NCBI RefSeq assembly: GCF_039503195.1
Contig: NZ_JBCJKP010000001.1
Location: 8,742,001 to 8,806,000 of the forward strand
Reading direction: 5' to 3'
DNA: 64,000 bases
Origin: Streptomyces mirabilis
Lineage (GTDB): Bacteria > Actinomycetota > Actinomycetes > Streptomycetales > Streptomycetaceae
Of the stretch, positions 1 through 7,931 are shown piece by piece. Numbering within the stretch: the first letter of the stretch is position 1; the number at the start of each line of letters is the position of its first letter. The notes under the pieces are model-generated. The model was not told the origin of the DNA. It made no database searches and saw nothing but the letters and a program-made list of their open reading frames with translations. Both the position numbers and the translations under genes were made by a program.

Positions 1-406
1 CCACCGCGTTCGCGACACCCTGCCCGAGCGGACCGGTGGTGGTCTCCACGCCCGCGGTGTGCCCGTACTCGGGGTGACCCGGCGTCTTCGAACCGTGCGT
101 GCGGAACGCCTTCAGGTCGTCCAGCCCCAGTTCGTAGCCGGAGAGGAAGAGCTGCGTGTAAAGGGTCAGCGAGGTGTGTCCGGGGGACAGGACGAACCGG
201 TCGCGGCCGGTCCACTCCGGGTCCGCGGGGTCGTGTCGCATCACCTTCTGAAAGATCGTGTACGCGGCCGGGGCCAGGCTCATCGCCGTGCCCGGGTGGC
301 CGTTTCCGACCTTCTGAACGGCGTCAGCGGCCAGGATGCGGGCGGTGTCGACCGCCCGGCGGTCCAGCTCGGTCCATTCGAAGCCGTCGGGGCTCTGCGT
401 ACTCAT
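1..406 (-). CDS. tkt: Transketolase, N-terminal part (cut by window edge)
   Basis: Thiamine-diphosphate enzyme of the non-oxidative pentose phosphate pathway, moving two-carbon units between sugar phosphates in the cytosol. The 135 visible residues read from an ATG at 404-406 and include the transketolase N-terminal signature GNGHPGTAMSLAP, followed by the conserved stretch LSPGHTSLTLYTQLFLSGYE and a TTTGPLGQG motif that contributes to cofactor binding. A GAGGA sequence lies about 10 nt upstream of the start. The gene continues past base 1, so its C-terminus and operon partners are not visible. It diverges from an AraC-type regulator. Family assignment is secure; whether this is the housekeeping or a second copy cannot be told from the window. 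Confidence 0.93.
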   Translation of the reverse strand, partial: MSTQSPDGFEWTELDRRAVDTARILAADAVQKVGNGHPGTAMSLAPAAYTIFQKVMRHDPADPEWTGRDRFVLSPGHTSLTLYTQLFLSGYELGLDDLKAFRTHGSKTPGHPEYGHTAGVETTTGPLGQGVANAV

Positions 407-459
407 CTTCAAGAAGTCCTCACTGGATCGGGAATCGCTGGTGGAACGCCTTCAAAACT

Positions 460-474
460 AAAAGTCTGACTTTT
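460..474. promoter_or_regulatory. AT-rich inverted repeat between tkt and araC-type gene
   Basis: AAAAGT-CTG-ACTTTT is a perfect inverted repeat with 6-bp arms in an otherwise GC-rich intergenic region shared by the two divergent genes. It has the form of an operator or promoter core; its regulator is unknown, with the adjacent AraC-type protein the nearest candidate. Confidence 0.4.
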
Positions 475-552
475 GCCGGGGAAGGTGCCCGTGTGTCAGC
501 CTTCGGTGAAAATGGGACACGGAGTGCTGGAGCGAGTCGACGCGAGAGGGAC

Positions 553-1464
553 ATGGCAGACAGAACCACCCAAGGCGGTGCCGGGGGCGAAGGCGGGACC
601 CGGGACGGGATCAGGACCTTCCCCTTCCCGGTCGATCTGAGCCTGTCCGGCGTCGGCATGCAGGTCGGCGCGATGGGGACCGGGCGCGTCTGGCACGTGG
701 ACGCCCCGCTGGACCGCGTGCACCGCATCGACTTCCACGTCGTGATGCTCTTTCACGAGGGCCCGGTCAGACACATGATCGACTTCGCCGAGTACGAGGC
801 GTCCCCGGGCGACATCCTGTGGATCCGCCCCGGTCAGGTGCACCGCTTCTCCCGCACCGACCGCTACCGCGGCACCGTCCTGATCATGCAGCCCGGTTTC
901 CTGCCGCGCGCGACGGTCGAGGCGACCGGTCTCTACCGCTACGACCAGCCCCCGCTGCTACGCCCCGGCGCCGCCCAGCTGGCCGCTCTTGAGCACTCGC
1001 TCACCCAGCTGGAACGTGAGTACGTCGACACCACCACGCTGCCGCTCAGTCTGCACACCTCGGTGCTGCGGCACTCCCTCACCGCGTTCCTGCTGCGCCT
1101 CGCCCATCTCGCGGCCAGCTCCGCCGAAGCGGCCCGCGAGCAGAGCGACACCACCTTCACGCGCTTCCGGGACGCGGTCGAGAAGGACTTCGCCACCAAC
1201 CACAGCGTCAGCGCGTACGCCGACGCGCTCGGCTACTCCCGCCGCACCCTGGTCCGCGCGGTGCGCGCGGCCACCGGTGAGACCCCGAAGGGATTCATCG
1301 ACAAGCGGGTGGTCCTGGAGGCCAAGCGGCTGCTGGCCCACACGGAGATGCCCATCGGCCGCATCGGCGTCGCCGTGGGCTTCCCCGACTCGGCGAACTT
1401 CTCCAAGTTCTTCCACCAGCACACGGGCACGAGTCCCGTGGTGTTCCGGGCGGAGCTGCGCTGA
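553..1464 (+). CDS. AraC-family transcriptional regulator
   Basis: Cytosolic DNA-binding regulator of 303 aa. The N-terminal half is a cupin-like effector domain (start around HVVMLFHEGPVRHMIDFAEY, with the barrel motif GDILWIRPGQVHRFS). The C-terminal about 100 residues form two AraC helix-turn-helix units: SVSAYADALGYSRRTLVRAVRAATG and MPIGRIGVAVGFPDSANFSKFF with the usual PVVFR ending. I chose ATG 553 because GAGAGGG stands 3-9 nt upstream; an in-frame GTG at 493 would add 20 poorly conserved residues. It diverges from the transketolase and faces the GH16 gene across a strong terminator. The target is unknown; the divergent gene or a sugar-catabolic operon is the natural guess. Confidence 0.88.
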   Translation: MADRTTQGGAGGEGGTRDGIRTFPFPVDLSLSGVGMQVGAMGTGRVWHVDAPLDRVHRIDFHVVMLFHEGPVRHMIDFAEYEASPGDILWIRPGQVHRFSRTDRYRGTVLIMQPGFLPRATVEATGLYRYDQPPLLRPGAAQLAALEHSLTQLEREYVDTTTLPLSLHTSVLRHSLTAFLLRLAHLAASSAEAAREQSDTTFTRFRDAVEKDFATNHSVSAYADALGYSRRTLVRAVRAATGETPKGFIDKRVVLEAKRLLAHTEMPIGRIGVAVGFPDSANFSKFFHQHTGTSPVVFRAELR

Positions 1465-1500
1465 GTCCGTGCCGAAGGAGAGCCGGGGCTGTACGGAAGA

Positions 1501-1528
1501 AAGGGGCGGGCCCGCGGGCCCGCCCCTT
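1501..1528. terminator. Perfect 28-bp GC palindrome, bidirectional terminator
   Basis: Bases 1501-1514 (AAGGGGCGGGCCCG) are exactly complementary in reverse to 1515-1528. The palindrome sits between the convergent 3' ends of the AraC-type gene and the GH16 gene, flanked by A-rich sequence on the left. This is the typical streptomycete hairpin terminator without a long U-tract. Confidence 0.75.
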
Positions 1529-1562
1529 CACTGCGCGTGCCGCTCGGCGAGGAACCTCCTCG

Positions 1563-2948
1563 TCAGTGGCCGAAGTCGAACCAGTTGACGTTCACGAAGT
1601 CGGCCGGCTGGCCGCTGGTGAAGGTCAGATAGACGTCGTGGGTGCCGGTGACACCGGTGATGTTGGCCGGGACCGTCCGCCAGCTCTGCCAGCCGCCGGT
1701 GTTGCCCACCGCGAAACTGCCGATGGGGGTGCTCGTACGGCTGTCGAGGCGCACCTCGACCAGACCGCTGACCCCGCTCGCCGCACCGCTCGCGACCCGC
1801 CCGTAGAACTGCGTGGCCGCCGTGGAGCCGAAGTCGACGCCTTTGTAGAGCGCCCAGTCGCCGCCTGCGAGCGAGCCGATGTCCTGGCCGCCGCCGGTGT
1901 CCGTGGTGGTCTCGGTGCTGGTGCCCGACTGACTGTCGTACGACTCGGCCTGGATGGCGCTGTAGGCGTCACGGTTGCCGGTCGGAGGCGGTGTGGTACC
2001 GCTCCCACTGGCCTGCAGCACCTGGACGTAGTCCACGACCAGCGGGTGGCCGGGCTCGGTGCCGCTGTCCGGACCGCCGCCGAACGCGTCGGGGAAACCG
2101 CCGCCCATCGCCACGTTCAGGATGACGAAGTAGCCGTGGTTGGTGGCGTTCGCCCAGGTGGTCGCGTCGACCTGGTTCGCCTTGACCGTGTGGAAGTTGA
2201 CGCCGTCGAGGTAGAAGCGGATCTCCTCGGGGCTCGTCGAGCGGTCCCACTCCATGGCGTACGTGTGGAAGCCGGCCTGACACGTGGTGCCGGCGCACGG
2301 GGTGTTGCCGCCGATGCCGCTGGTCTCGTTGCACGGGCCACCCGGGTTGGTGCCGCAGTGCATGGTGGCCCACTCGGTGTTGAGGCCCTGGACGTTCTCC
2401 ATGATGTCCAGCTCGCCGACGCTCGGCCAGTTCTGGTAGTTGCCGCGGTAGGGCGCGCCGAGCGTCCAGAAGGCCGGCCAGTAGCCCTTGGCGGCGGCGC
2501 CGGTCACGTTCGGCATCTGCAGGCGCGCCTCGACGCGGAGTTTGCCGCCCGCGGGTGGCTGGAAGTCGGTGCGGGTGGTCTCGATACGGCCCGAGGTCCA
2601 GTTGCCGGAGGCGTCCCGGCGCGGGGTGATCAGTAGGTTGCCGTTGCCGTCGAGCGCCACGTTGTTGGTGCTGGAGGTCATTGTCTCGACCTCGCCGGTG
2701 CCCCAGTTGGCGGCGCCGCCCGGGTAACTGGTGCCGGTGTCGTACTGCCAGTTGGAGGTGTTGACGCCGGAGCCGGCCGCCCCGTTGAAGTCGTCGACGA
2801 AGACCTGGGACCAGCCGGCCGGGGGAGTGGGCGCGGACGCGTTCGCGGGGAGGACCGCGGCCACGGCCAGGGTCAGTGTGCCGACCGCGGCCAGAATGAT
2901 GCGCCGCAGGGGGCCGCGTCTGACAGGTGTGCCGGAGGGTTCACTCAT
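1563..2948 (-). CDS. Secreted GH16 endo-beta-1,3-glucanase (laminarinase-like) with C-terminal CBM6
   Basis: Exported endoglucanase of 461 aa, expected to cleave beta-1,3- or mixed beta-1,3/1,4-glucans outside the cell. Residues 1-38 form a signal peptide (RRGPLRR basic start, hydrophobic core, ANASA cleavage site). The GH16 domain spans about 45-315 and carries the catalytic signature GELDIMEN at 178-185, giving Glu179 as nucleophile, Asp181, and Glu184 as acid/base. The extra residue inside the signature is typical of laminarinases and bacterial mixed-linkage glucanases. A short Gly/Ser/Pro linker leads to a carbohydrate-binding module of CBM6 type (about 328-461, IQAESYDSQSG...GDWALYKGVDFG). 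It is a single gene with its own promoter and a palindromic operator at 2990-3003. The exact glucan linkage is inferred. Confidence 0.93.
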   Translation of the reverse strand: MSEPSGTPVRRGPLRRIILAAVGTLTLAVAAVLPANASAPTPPAGWSQVFVDDFNGAAGSGVNTSNWQYDTGTSYPGGAANWGTGEVETMTSSTNNVALDGNGNLLITPRRDASGNWTSGRIETTRTDFQPPAGGKLRVEARLQMPNVTGAAAKGYWPAFWTLGAPYRGNYQNWPSVGELDIMENVQGLNTEWATMHCGTNPGGPCNETSGIGGNTPCAGTTCQAGFHTYAMEWDRSTSPEEIRFYLDGVNFHTVKANQVDATTWANATNHGYFVILNVAMGGGFPDAFGGGPDSGTEPGHPLVVDYVQVLQASGSGTTPPPTGNRDAYSAIQAESYDSQSGTSTETTTDTGGGQDIGSLAGGDWALYKGVDFGSTAATQFYGRVASGAASGVSGLVEVRLDSRTSTPIGSFAVGNTGGWQSWRTVPANITGVTGTHDVYLTFTSGQPADFVNVNWFDFGH

Positions 2949-2989
2949 GGATGCCTCTTCGGTACGGAGTGGGGGTGCGCGGGTGCTGC

Positions 2990-3003
2990 TGAGAGCGCTC
3001 TCA
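2990..3003. promoter_or_regulatory. LacI-type operator palindrome upstream of the GH16 gene
   Basis: TGAGAGCGCTCTCA is a perfect 14-bp palindrome 42 bp upstream of the GH16 start codon. It differs by one symmetric base pair from TGGGAGCGCTCCCA, the known box of the cellulose regulators CebR/CelR in Streptomyces and Thermobifida. A possible promoter lies just upstream: TTGACG (complement of 3043-3048) and CACATT (complement of 3021-3026), placing the operator downstream of the -10, where a repressor would block transcription. Regulator identity is inferred. Confidence 0.72.
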
Positions 3004-3123
3004 AGCAGGGTGCGCGGCCAATGTGCTCTCTGTCACTGCGACCGTCAAGAGGTAAAGCCGAGAAACTCCTTTCCCTGTGCGGGAGTTCATGCAATGAAGA
3101 GTGGGATGCACACGGGGCCTCGC

Positions 3124-4395
3124 CTAGAGGGCGCTGCCCGTCTTCCAGTCCGACCAGGACAGGTTCCAGCCGTTGAGGCCGTTGGACGCCTCGACGGTCT
3201 TCTCGCCCGAGTTCTTGACGACGACGACATCCCCGAGCATCGAACTGGCGTAGAACGTGTAGCCCGGCACGGAACTGTCGTTCGCGCCCTTGGCGTCGTG
3301 CAGGCCGATACATCCGTGGCTGGTGTTGGTGGAGCCGAAGACCGAGGTCGAGGCCCAGTAGTTGCCGTGGATGAAGGTGCCGGAGGTGGTCAGACGCTGG
3401 GCGTGGGGGACGTCCGAGATGTCGTACTCGTCGCCGAGCCCCACGGTCGAGGACTCCATCCGGGTCTGCTGGAACCGCTCGCTGATCACCATGATCCCCG
3501 ACCAGGTGGTGTGGTCGGCGTCGCCACCGCTCACCGGGTAGGTGGCGAGGGTGGAGCCGTCGCGCTCGACGGTCATGGTCTTCTTCGCCAGGTCGACGGT
3601 GCTGATCTGGCGGCGGCCGATGTGGAAGGTGACGTCCTTGGACTGGGTGCCGTAGACGCCGGTCGTGCCCTCGACGTCCTTCAGGCGCAGGCTCAGCGTG
3701 ATCTTCGTGCCCGCGGCCCAGTACTCCTCGGGTCGGAAGTCGAGGCGAGTGTCGCTGAACCAGTGGCCGACCACCTCGACCGCGGGCTCCGCCGTGACCG
3801 TGATCGCCTTTTCCACGGCGGCCCGGTCCCTCATGGCCTCGGTGAAGTTGATCGACACGGGCATGCCGACACCGGAGGTCGAATTCGCCTCGGGCGTGAA
3901 ATAACCCACGAACGTTTCCGGGGGCTGCTTCGTGACGAAGCTCGCGCTCTGCGCGGGGGCGCCCTTCGGCGTGGCCGTGACCGTGTATGTGGTGCCCGAG
4001 TAAGGGTTTTTCGTGGACGTCCATTTCGTACGGGCGTCATTGAAGGATCCGGCCAGGGTGGAGCCGTCGTTTCCGCTGATCTCGACGCTCGCGAGCGTGC
4101 CGTCGCTGACGGTGACCTCGACCGGGCTCGTGAAACCGGCCTTCTTCGTGCCGTCGGCCGGGGTGACGGTCACGATCGGGGTCTTGACCTCGGCTTTCGT
4201 GCTTGCGTCCGCCGTCGAGCCCACCTTGGCGTCCGTTCCCTCCGAGGCGTCCGCCGAGCCGCCGCAGCCCGCGAGGATGCCCGCGGCCGGTACGGCGCCG
4301 AGGGCGGCCAGCACCCCGCGCCGCGACCAGGCCTGCCGCTCGGACCGGTTCGCCGTCCGCCGCTCGGACCGGTTCGAATTATTCGCGAAGCCCAC
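3124..4395 (-). CDS. L,D-transpeptidase lipoprotein (YkuD domain) with Ig-like domains
   Basis: Cell-wall enzyme of 423 aa that would form 3-3 cross-links in peptidoglycan or attach proteins to it. It starts at a GTG (4393-4395) preceded by AGGAAAGG. The N-terminus has a twin-arginine-like WSRRGVLAALG and a lipobox ending ILAGC, so the mature protein should be a membrane-anchored lipoprotein. Two bacterial Ig-like domains (about 65-260) precede the YkuD catalytic domain, whose active-site motif is HGNYWASTSVFGSTNTSHGC with catalytic Cys about residue 362 followed by IGLHD. This layout matches the mycobacterial LdtMt2 type and the many Streptomyces paralogs. A longer open frame extends upstream to 5076, but the first part runs antisense to the IclR gene coding frame and lacks domain content, so I reject it. 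Confidence 0.92.
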   Translation of the reverse strand: MGFANNSNRSERRTANRSERQAWSRRGVLAALGAVPAAGILAGCGGSADASEGTDAKVGSTADASTKAEVKTPIVTVTPADGTKKAGFTSPVEVTVSDGTLASVEISGNDGSTLAGSFNDARTKWTSTKNPYSGTTYTVTATPKGAPAQSASFVTKQPPETFVGYFTPEANSTSGVGMPVSINFTEAMRDRAAVEKAITVTAEPAVEVVGHWFSDTRLDFRPEEYWAAGTKITLSLRLKDVEGTTGVYGTQSKDVTFHIGRRQISTVDLAKKTMTVERDGSTLATYPVSGGDADHTTWSGIMVISERFQQTRMESSTVGLGDEYDISDVPHAQRLTTSGTFIHGNYWASTSVFGSTNTSHGCIGLHDAKGANDSSVPGYTFYASSMLGDVVVVKNSGEKTVEASNGLNGWNLSWSDWKTGSAL

Positions 4396-4646
4396 GGCAC
4401 GCCTTTCCTGGATGACCACCACGACTGCTGGTGCATCCTGCGCCGCCTTCCTGGGGCGATTCTTTGAAACCCGGGGCTGCCGCCTGAGATGTGCGTGAGG
4501 AGGGCCTGAGAATCGTCCTGAAGGAACGGCGCACGGCAATGTGTGAAGCGCCGTTGGAGGGAACGGCGAGGGTCGTGGACAGGGGCGAGGAGGCGTGGCT
4601 CGAACATTCGGCCGACGTGACCCGTGTATCGCGGCTCCAGGGAGCC

Positions 4647-5414
4647 TCAGGTGCCCGGCTCGGGCCGGGTCTGCGGCTGCCACCCCAGGGCGCGGGAGAT
4701 ACCCCGCGCCGCCAGCCGTACCGCCGGGATCAACGCCGGTACCTGGGCGTCGTGTTCGGGGACCACGACAGAGACCGCCGCGACCACCGCGCCGCCCGCG
4801 CCGCGCACCGGAGCGGCGACCGACAGGGCGTCGTCGGTGACCTGACGGCTGCTCACCGCCACGCCGGTGCGGTGGACCTCGGCGAGCGCGCGGCGCAGGC
4901 GGGCCCCGTCGGTGAGGGTGTGCGGGGTGAACGCGGCCAACGGCCCTGAGCAGTAGGCCTCTTGGAACGCCGAGTCGCCGTGCGCCAGCAGTGCGAGGCC
5001 CACGCCCGTCGCGTGCAGTGGCCAGCGGGCGCCGACCTGGATGCGTACACCGACCGCGGAGCGTCCGGAGATCCACTCGATGTAGACGACCTCGGCGCCG
5101 TCGCGGACCGCCATCTGCACGTTCTCGTGCGTGGCTTCGTACAGGTCCTCCAGGTACGGCAGCGCGATCTGGCGGAGGGCCAGGCCGCGGGGTGCGAGGG
5201 CCGCGATCTCCCAGAGGCGCAGGCCCACGTGGTAGACGCCGTCCGCGTCCCGCTCCAGCGCGCCCCAGTCGGTGAGGGCGCCGACCAGCCGGTGCGCGGT
5301 GGTGAGGGTCAGCCCGGACCGGCGGCTGATTCCCGTCAGGGAGAGTGCCGGGTGCTGGTGGTCGAAGGCGGCGAGCACGGCGAGCAGACGGTCGGGCGCG
5401 GACAGTGCGGTCAT
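4647..5414 (-). CDS. IclR-family transcriptional regulator
   Basis: Regulator of 255 aa with an N-terminal winged helix (LAVLAAFDHQHPALSLTGISRRSGLTLTTAHRLVGAL) and a C-terminal GAF-like IclR effector domain (ENVQMAVRDGAEVVYIEWISG...ATGVGLALLA...). Its ATG (5412-5414) overlaps the TGA of the upstream MarR gene as ATGA, so the two are translationally coupled. The pair diverges from the CoA-ligase operon at 6132-9910. IclR proteins commonly control aromatic or short-chain acid catabolism, and this one probably responds to an intermediate of that operon; the effector is unknown. Confidence 0.9.
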   Translation of the reverse strand: MTALSAPDRLLAVLAAFDHQHPALSLTGISRRSGLTLTTAHRLVGALTDWGALERDADGVYHVGLRLWEIAALAPRGLALRQIALPYLEDLYEATHENVQMAVRDGAEVVYIEWISGRSAVGVRIQVGARWPLHATGVGLALLAHGDSAFQEAYCSGPLAAFTPHTLTDGARLRRALAEVHRTGVAVSSRQVTDDALSVAAPVRGAGGAVVAAVSVVVPEHDAQVPALIPAVRLAARGISRALGWQPQTRPEPGT

Positions 5415-5839
5415 GAGTCCAGTTCGGCTTCCGCGACCCGTTGCAGGAGCGTGTGCAGGGTGTCCCGCTCGGCGGGGGCGAGCGGCTGGAGCAGGTCGTT
5501 CGTGACGCGCAGGCCCGCCTCGTCCGTGTCGCGCAGGAACGCCCGGCCGTCGTCCGTGAGCACGACGATCCGGCTGCGGCGGTCGTCCGGCGACGGGCGG
5601 CGCTCGGCGAAACCGAGCTTCTCCAGGTCGTCGACGAGTCCGACGATCGCGCTCGGGTCGTAGCCGAGCCGCGCGCTCAGCTCCCGCTGGAGCGCGCCCT
5701 CGGAGGTGGCCAGCAAGCGCAGCAGGGCGTAGTGGCGCAGCCGCAGCCCCGACTCCTGGAGGAAGGTGTTGAACAACTGCCCCGAGCGAAGGCCCAGCCG
5801 GTACAGCAGATAGCCGGTGTCGGCGTGCAGTCCGCGCAT
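5411..5839 (-). CDS. MarR-family transcriptional regulator
   Basis: A 142-aa winged-helix repressor of MarR type: helical dimerisation ends flank the recognition region LSARLGYDPSAIVGLVDDLEKLGFAERRPSPDDRRSRIVVLT, including the DDRR wing. ATG 5837-5839 is preceded by CAGGAG at suitable spacing. It is the first gene of a MarR-IclR pair sharing an ATGA junction. Relatives in this context bind aromatic acids or aryl-CoA thioesters and repress the divergent catabolic genes. Direct AT-rich repeats overlapping the divergent promoter at 6026-6053 are the best candidate binding site. Confidence 0.9.
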   Translation of the reverse strand: MRGLHADTGYLLYRLGLRSGQLFNTFLQESGLRLRHYALLRLLATSEGALQRELSARLGYDPSAIVGLVDDLEKLGFAERRPSPDDRRSRIVVLTDDGRAFLRDTDEAGLRVTNDLLQPLAPAERDTLHTLLQRVAEAELDS

Positions 5840-5957
5840 CCACGGCTCCTGGGCGTCGATGGGGACGGGGCCGGTGGCCGGGCTGGTGGCGTGCTGCTGG
5901 CCTGTGATGACGGGCTCCCTGGGCCGGGCCCCGGGCGGGGCGGTTCATTCGTGCCGG

Positions 5958-6007
5958 GTACGGCATGCCGTACTGCGTACAGCATCGCGCCGTACTCCGC
6001 ACAGCAT
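5958..6007. promoter_or_regulatory. 16-bp palindrome plus two 19-bp direct repeats
   Basis: GTACGGCATGCCGTAC (5958-5973) is a perfect palindrome. It overlaps the first of two direct repeats, GCCGTACTGCGTACAGCAT (5967-5985) and GCCGTACTCCGCACAGCAT (5989-6007), identical at 17 of 19 positions and spaced 22 bp apart, close to two helical turns. They lie between the divergent MarR-IclR and SDR operons. Such phased repeats suggest cooperative binding; IclR is the more likely ligand because the AT-rich repeats next door look like a MarR site. Confidence 0.55.
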
Positions 6008-6025
6008 GCCGCACGGATGAGTCGC

Positions 6026-6063
6026 CAACAACTATTGACGTCAACAATTATTGTCCTTAGCTT
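6026..6063 (+). promoter_or_regulatory. Strong promoter of the CoA-ligase operon overlapped by MarR-type repeats
   Basis: TTGACG (6035-6040), a 17-nt spacer and TAGCTT (6058-6063) form a good sigma-HrdB-type promoter reading toward the SDR gene. CAACAACTATTG (6026-6037) and CAACAATTATTG (6042-6053) are direct repeats differing at one base, and TTGACGTCAA (6035-6044) is palindromic. All cover the -35 and spacer, so binding there would repress transcription. Confidence 0.65.
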
Positions 6064-6131
6064 CGATCCCGTAGCCGCAGCTCGGCATCGCACGCCGCGC
6101 TTTGGACCCTCAGCGTCGAAGGGACCCCCTC

Positions 6132-7049
6132 GTGCCCAGCATCGATCTCACCGGCAAGGTGGCCGTCGTCACCGGCAGCGGACGTGGCCTCGGCCTGGCC
6201 TACGCGCACGCCCTGGCGGCAGTCGGCGCCCGCGTGGTCGTCAACGACGTCGACGAGGCCGTGGCCGAGCAGGCCGTGAAGTCCATCACCGCCGCGGGCG
6301 GCAAGGCCGTGGCCGAGGTGGTCCCGGTCGGCACCACCGAGGCGGCCGACCGGCTCGTCGCCCGTGCGGTGCAGGAGTTCGGACGGCTCGACATCCTGGT
6401 CACCAACGCGGGCATCCTGCGCGACAAGGTGCTGTGGAAGATGACCGACGAGGACTTCGACGCGGTGATCACCACGCATCTGAAGGGCACCTTCACCTGC
6501 GCCCGCGCCGCCGCCGTGCGCATGCGCGAGCAGGGCGAGGGCGGGTCGCTGATCCTGGTCGGCTCGCCGGCCGGGCAGCGCGGGAACTTCGGCCAGACGA
6601 ACTACGCCGCCGCGAAGGCGGGCATCGCCGCCATGGCCCGTACCTGGTCGATGGAGCTGGGCCGCGCGGGCATCACCGTCAACGCGATCGTGCCGGTCGC
6701 CGCCACCGCGATGACCGAGACCATCCCCGCGTTCGCCCCGTACGTCGAGGCGATGAGGAACGGCGAGCCGCTGCCCGACTTCCTCCGCAAGGGCGAGGGC
6801 TTCGGCACCCCCGAGGACTGCGCCGCCCTCGTCCCGTTCCTCGCCTCCGACGCCGCTCGCGGGGTCACCGGCCAGGCCATCGGCATCGGCGGTGACAAGG
6901 TGGCACTCTGGTCGCACCCGCAGGAGGTCAGGACGGCGTACGCGGACGGCGGCTGGACCCCCGACACCCTGGCCGACGCCTGGGCCACGTCGGTCGGCGC
7001 CGAGCCGCAGACCGTCGGGATCCCCGCGCCGAAGCTTCCGGAGGCGTGA
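6132..7049 (+). CDS. Short-chain dehydrogenase/reductase
   Basis: NAD(P)-dependent oxidoreductase of 305 aa, longer than the usual 250 because of a C-terminal extension (about 260-305) that resembles the tail of actinobacterial 3-hydroxyacyl-CoA dehydrogenases of multifunctional-enzyme type. The Rossmann motif TGSGRGLG is at 14-21, NAG follows in ILVTNAGILRD, and the catalytic pair is Tyr158 and Lys162 (YAAAK). Start GTG 6132 is preceded by GAAGGGA; an upstream in-frame ATG at 6102 lacks a ribosome site. First gene of a four-gene operon; its stop overlaps the next start as TGATG. A beta-hydroxyacyl-CoA dehydrogenase role beside the CoA ligase and hydratase is inferred. Confidence 0.9.
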   Translation: MPSIDLTGKVAVVTGSGRGLGLAYAHALAAVGARVVVNDVDEAVAEQAVKSITAAGGKAVAEVVPVGTTEAADRLVARAVQEFGRLDILVTNAGILRDKVLWKMTDEDFDAVITTHLKGTFTCARAAAVRMREQGEGGSLILVGSPAGQRGNFGQTNYAAAKAGIAAMARTWSMELGRAGITVNAIVPVAATAMTETIPAFAPYVEAMRNGEPLPDFLRKGEGFGTPEDCAALVPFLASDAARGVTGQAIGIGGDKVALWSHPQEVRTAYADGGWTPDTLADAWATSVGAEPQTVGIPAPKLPEA

Positions 7050-7921
7050 TGGACCTGAACGAACTCGTCGCGATCGACGTCCACACCCACGCGGAGGTGT
7101 CCTCGAAGGGCCACTCCTCGCTCGACGACGATCTGCACGAAGCCTCCAGCGCCTACTTCAAGGTCGAGGGCAAGCGGAAGCCCACCCTGGAGGAGACGGC
7201 CGCCTACTACCGCGAGCGGAGGATGGCCGCCGTGATCTTCACGGTGGACGCCGAGTCCGCCACCGGCACCGCGCCCGTCCCGAACGAGGAGGTCGCCGAG
7301 GCCGCCGCCGCGAACGCGGACGTGCTGATCCCCTTCGCCTCCATCGACCCCTTCCGCGGCAGGGCGGGCGTCAAGCAGGCCCGCCGGCTCGTCGAGGAGT
7401 ACGGGGTGAAGGGATTCAAGTTCCACCCCAGTATCCAGGGCTTCTTCCCCAACGACAGGTCGGTGGCGTACGACCTGTACGAGGTGATCGAGGAGACCGG
7501 GACCATCGCCCTCTTCCACACCGGCCAGACGGGGATCGGGGCCGGGGTTCCGGGAGGCGGCGGCATCCGGCTGAAGTACTCCAACCCCCTGCACGTGGAC
7601 GACGTGGCCGCCGACTTCCCGCACCTCAAGATCATCCTGGCGCACCCCTCCTTCCCCTGGCAGGACGAGGCGCTGGCCGTCGCCACCCACAAGCCGGGTG
7701 TGCACATCGACCTGTCCGGCTGGTCGCCCAAGTACTTCCCGCCGCAGCTCGTGCAGTACGCCAACACGCTGCTCAAGGACAAGGTGCTCTTCGGCTCCGA
7801 CTACCCCGTCCTCACCCCCGACCGCTGGCTCGCCGACTTCGACAAGCTGACGATCAAGGACGAGGTCAAGCCGAAGATCCTCAAGGAGAACGCCGCCCGG
7901 CTGCTCGGGCTGACACCGTAA
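7049..7921 (+). CDS. Amidohydrolase-2 family hydrolase/decarboxylase
   Basis: TIM-barrel metal-dependent enzyme of 290 aa in the ACMSD/gamma-resorcylate decarboxylase branch (COG2159). The metal-binding HxH appears as IDVHTHAE near residue 10, later His residues come in FKFHPSIQGFFPND, ALFHTGQTG and IILAHPSFPWQDEA, and the final metal Asp is in VLFGSDYPVLTPDRW. Proteins of this branch either decarboxylate or hydrolyse carbon-carbon bonds of aromatic and ring-cleavage acids. ATG 7049 shares one base with the preceding stop and has GGAGG just upstream. The gene is second in the operon, so it probably trims an acid before or after CoA activation. The precise reaction is not readable from sequence. 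Confidence 0.87.
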   Translation: MDLNELVAIDVHTHAEVSSKGHSSLDDDLHEASSAYFKVEGKRKPTLEETAAYYRERRMAAVIFTVDAESATGTAPVPNEEVAEAAAANADVLIPFASIDPFRGRAGVKQARRLVEEYGVKGFKFHPSIQGFFPNDRSVAYDLYEVIEETGTIALFHTGQTGIGAGVPGGGGIRLKYSNPLHVDDVAADFPHLKIILAHPSFPWQDEALAVATHKPGVHIDLSGWSPKYFPPQLVQYANTLLKDKVLFGSDYPVLTPDRWLADFDKLTIKDEVKPKILKENAARLLGLTP

Positions 7922-7931
7922 GGGGCCACAG

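Noticed and set aside
3124..5076. 650-residue open frame over the L,D-transpeptidase
   Set aside because: The part upstream of 4395 is antisense-like filler over the IclR gene. A GTG with a good ribosome site gives a normal lipoprotein.
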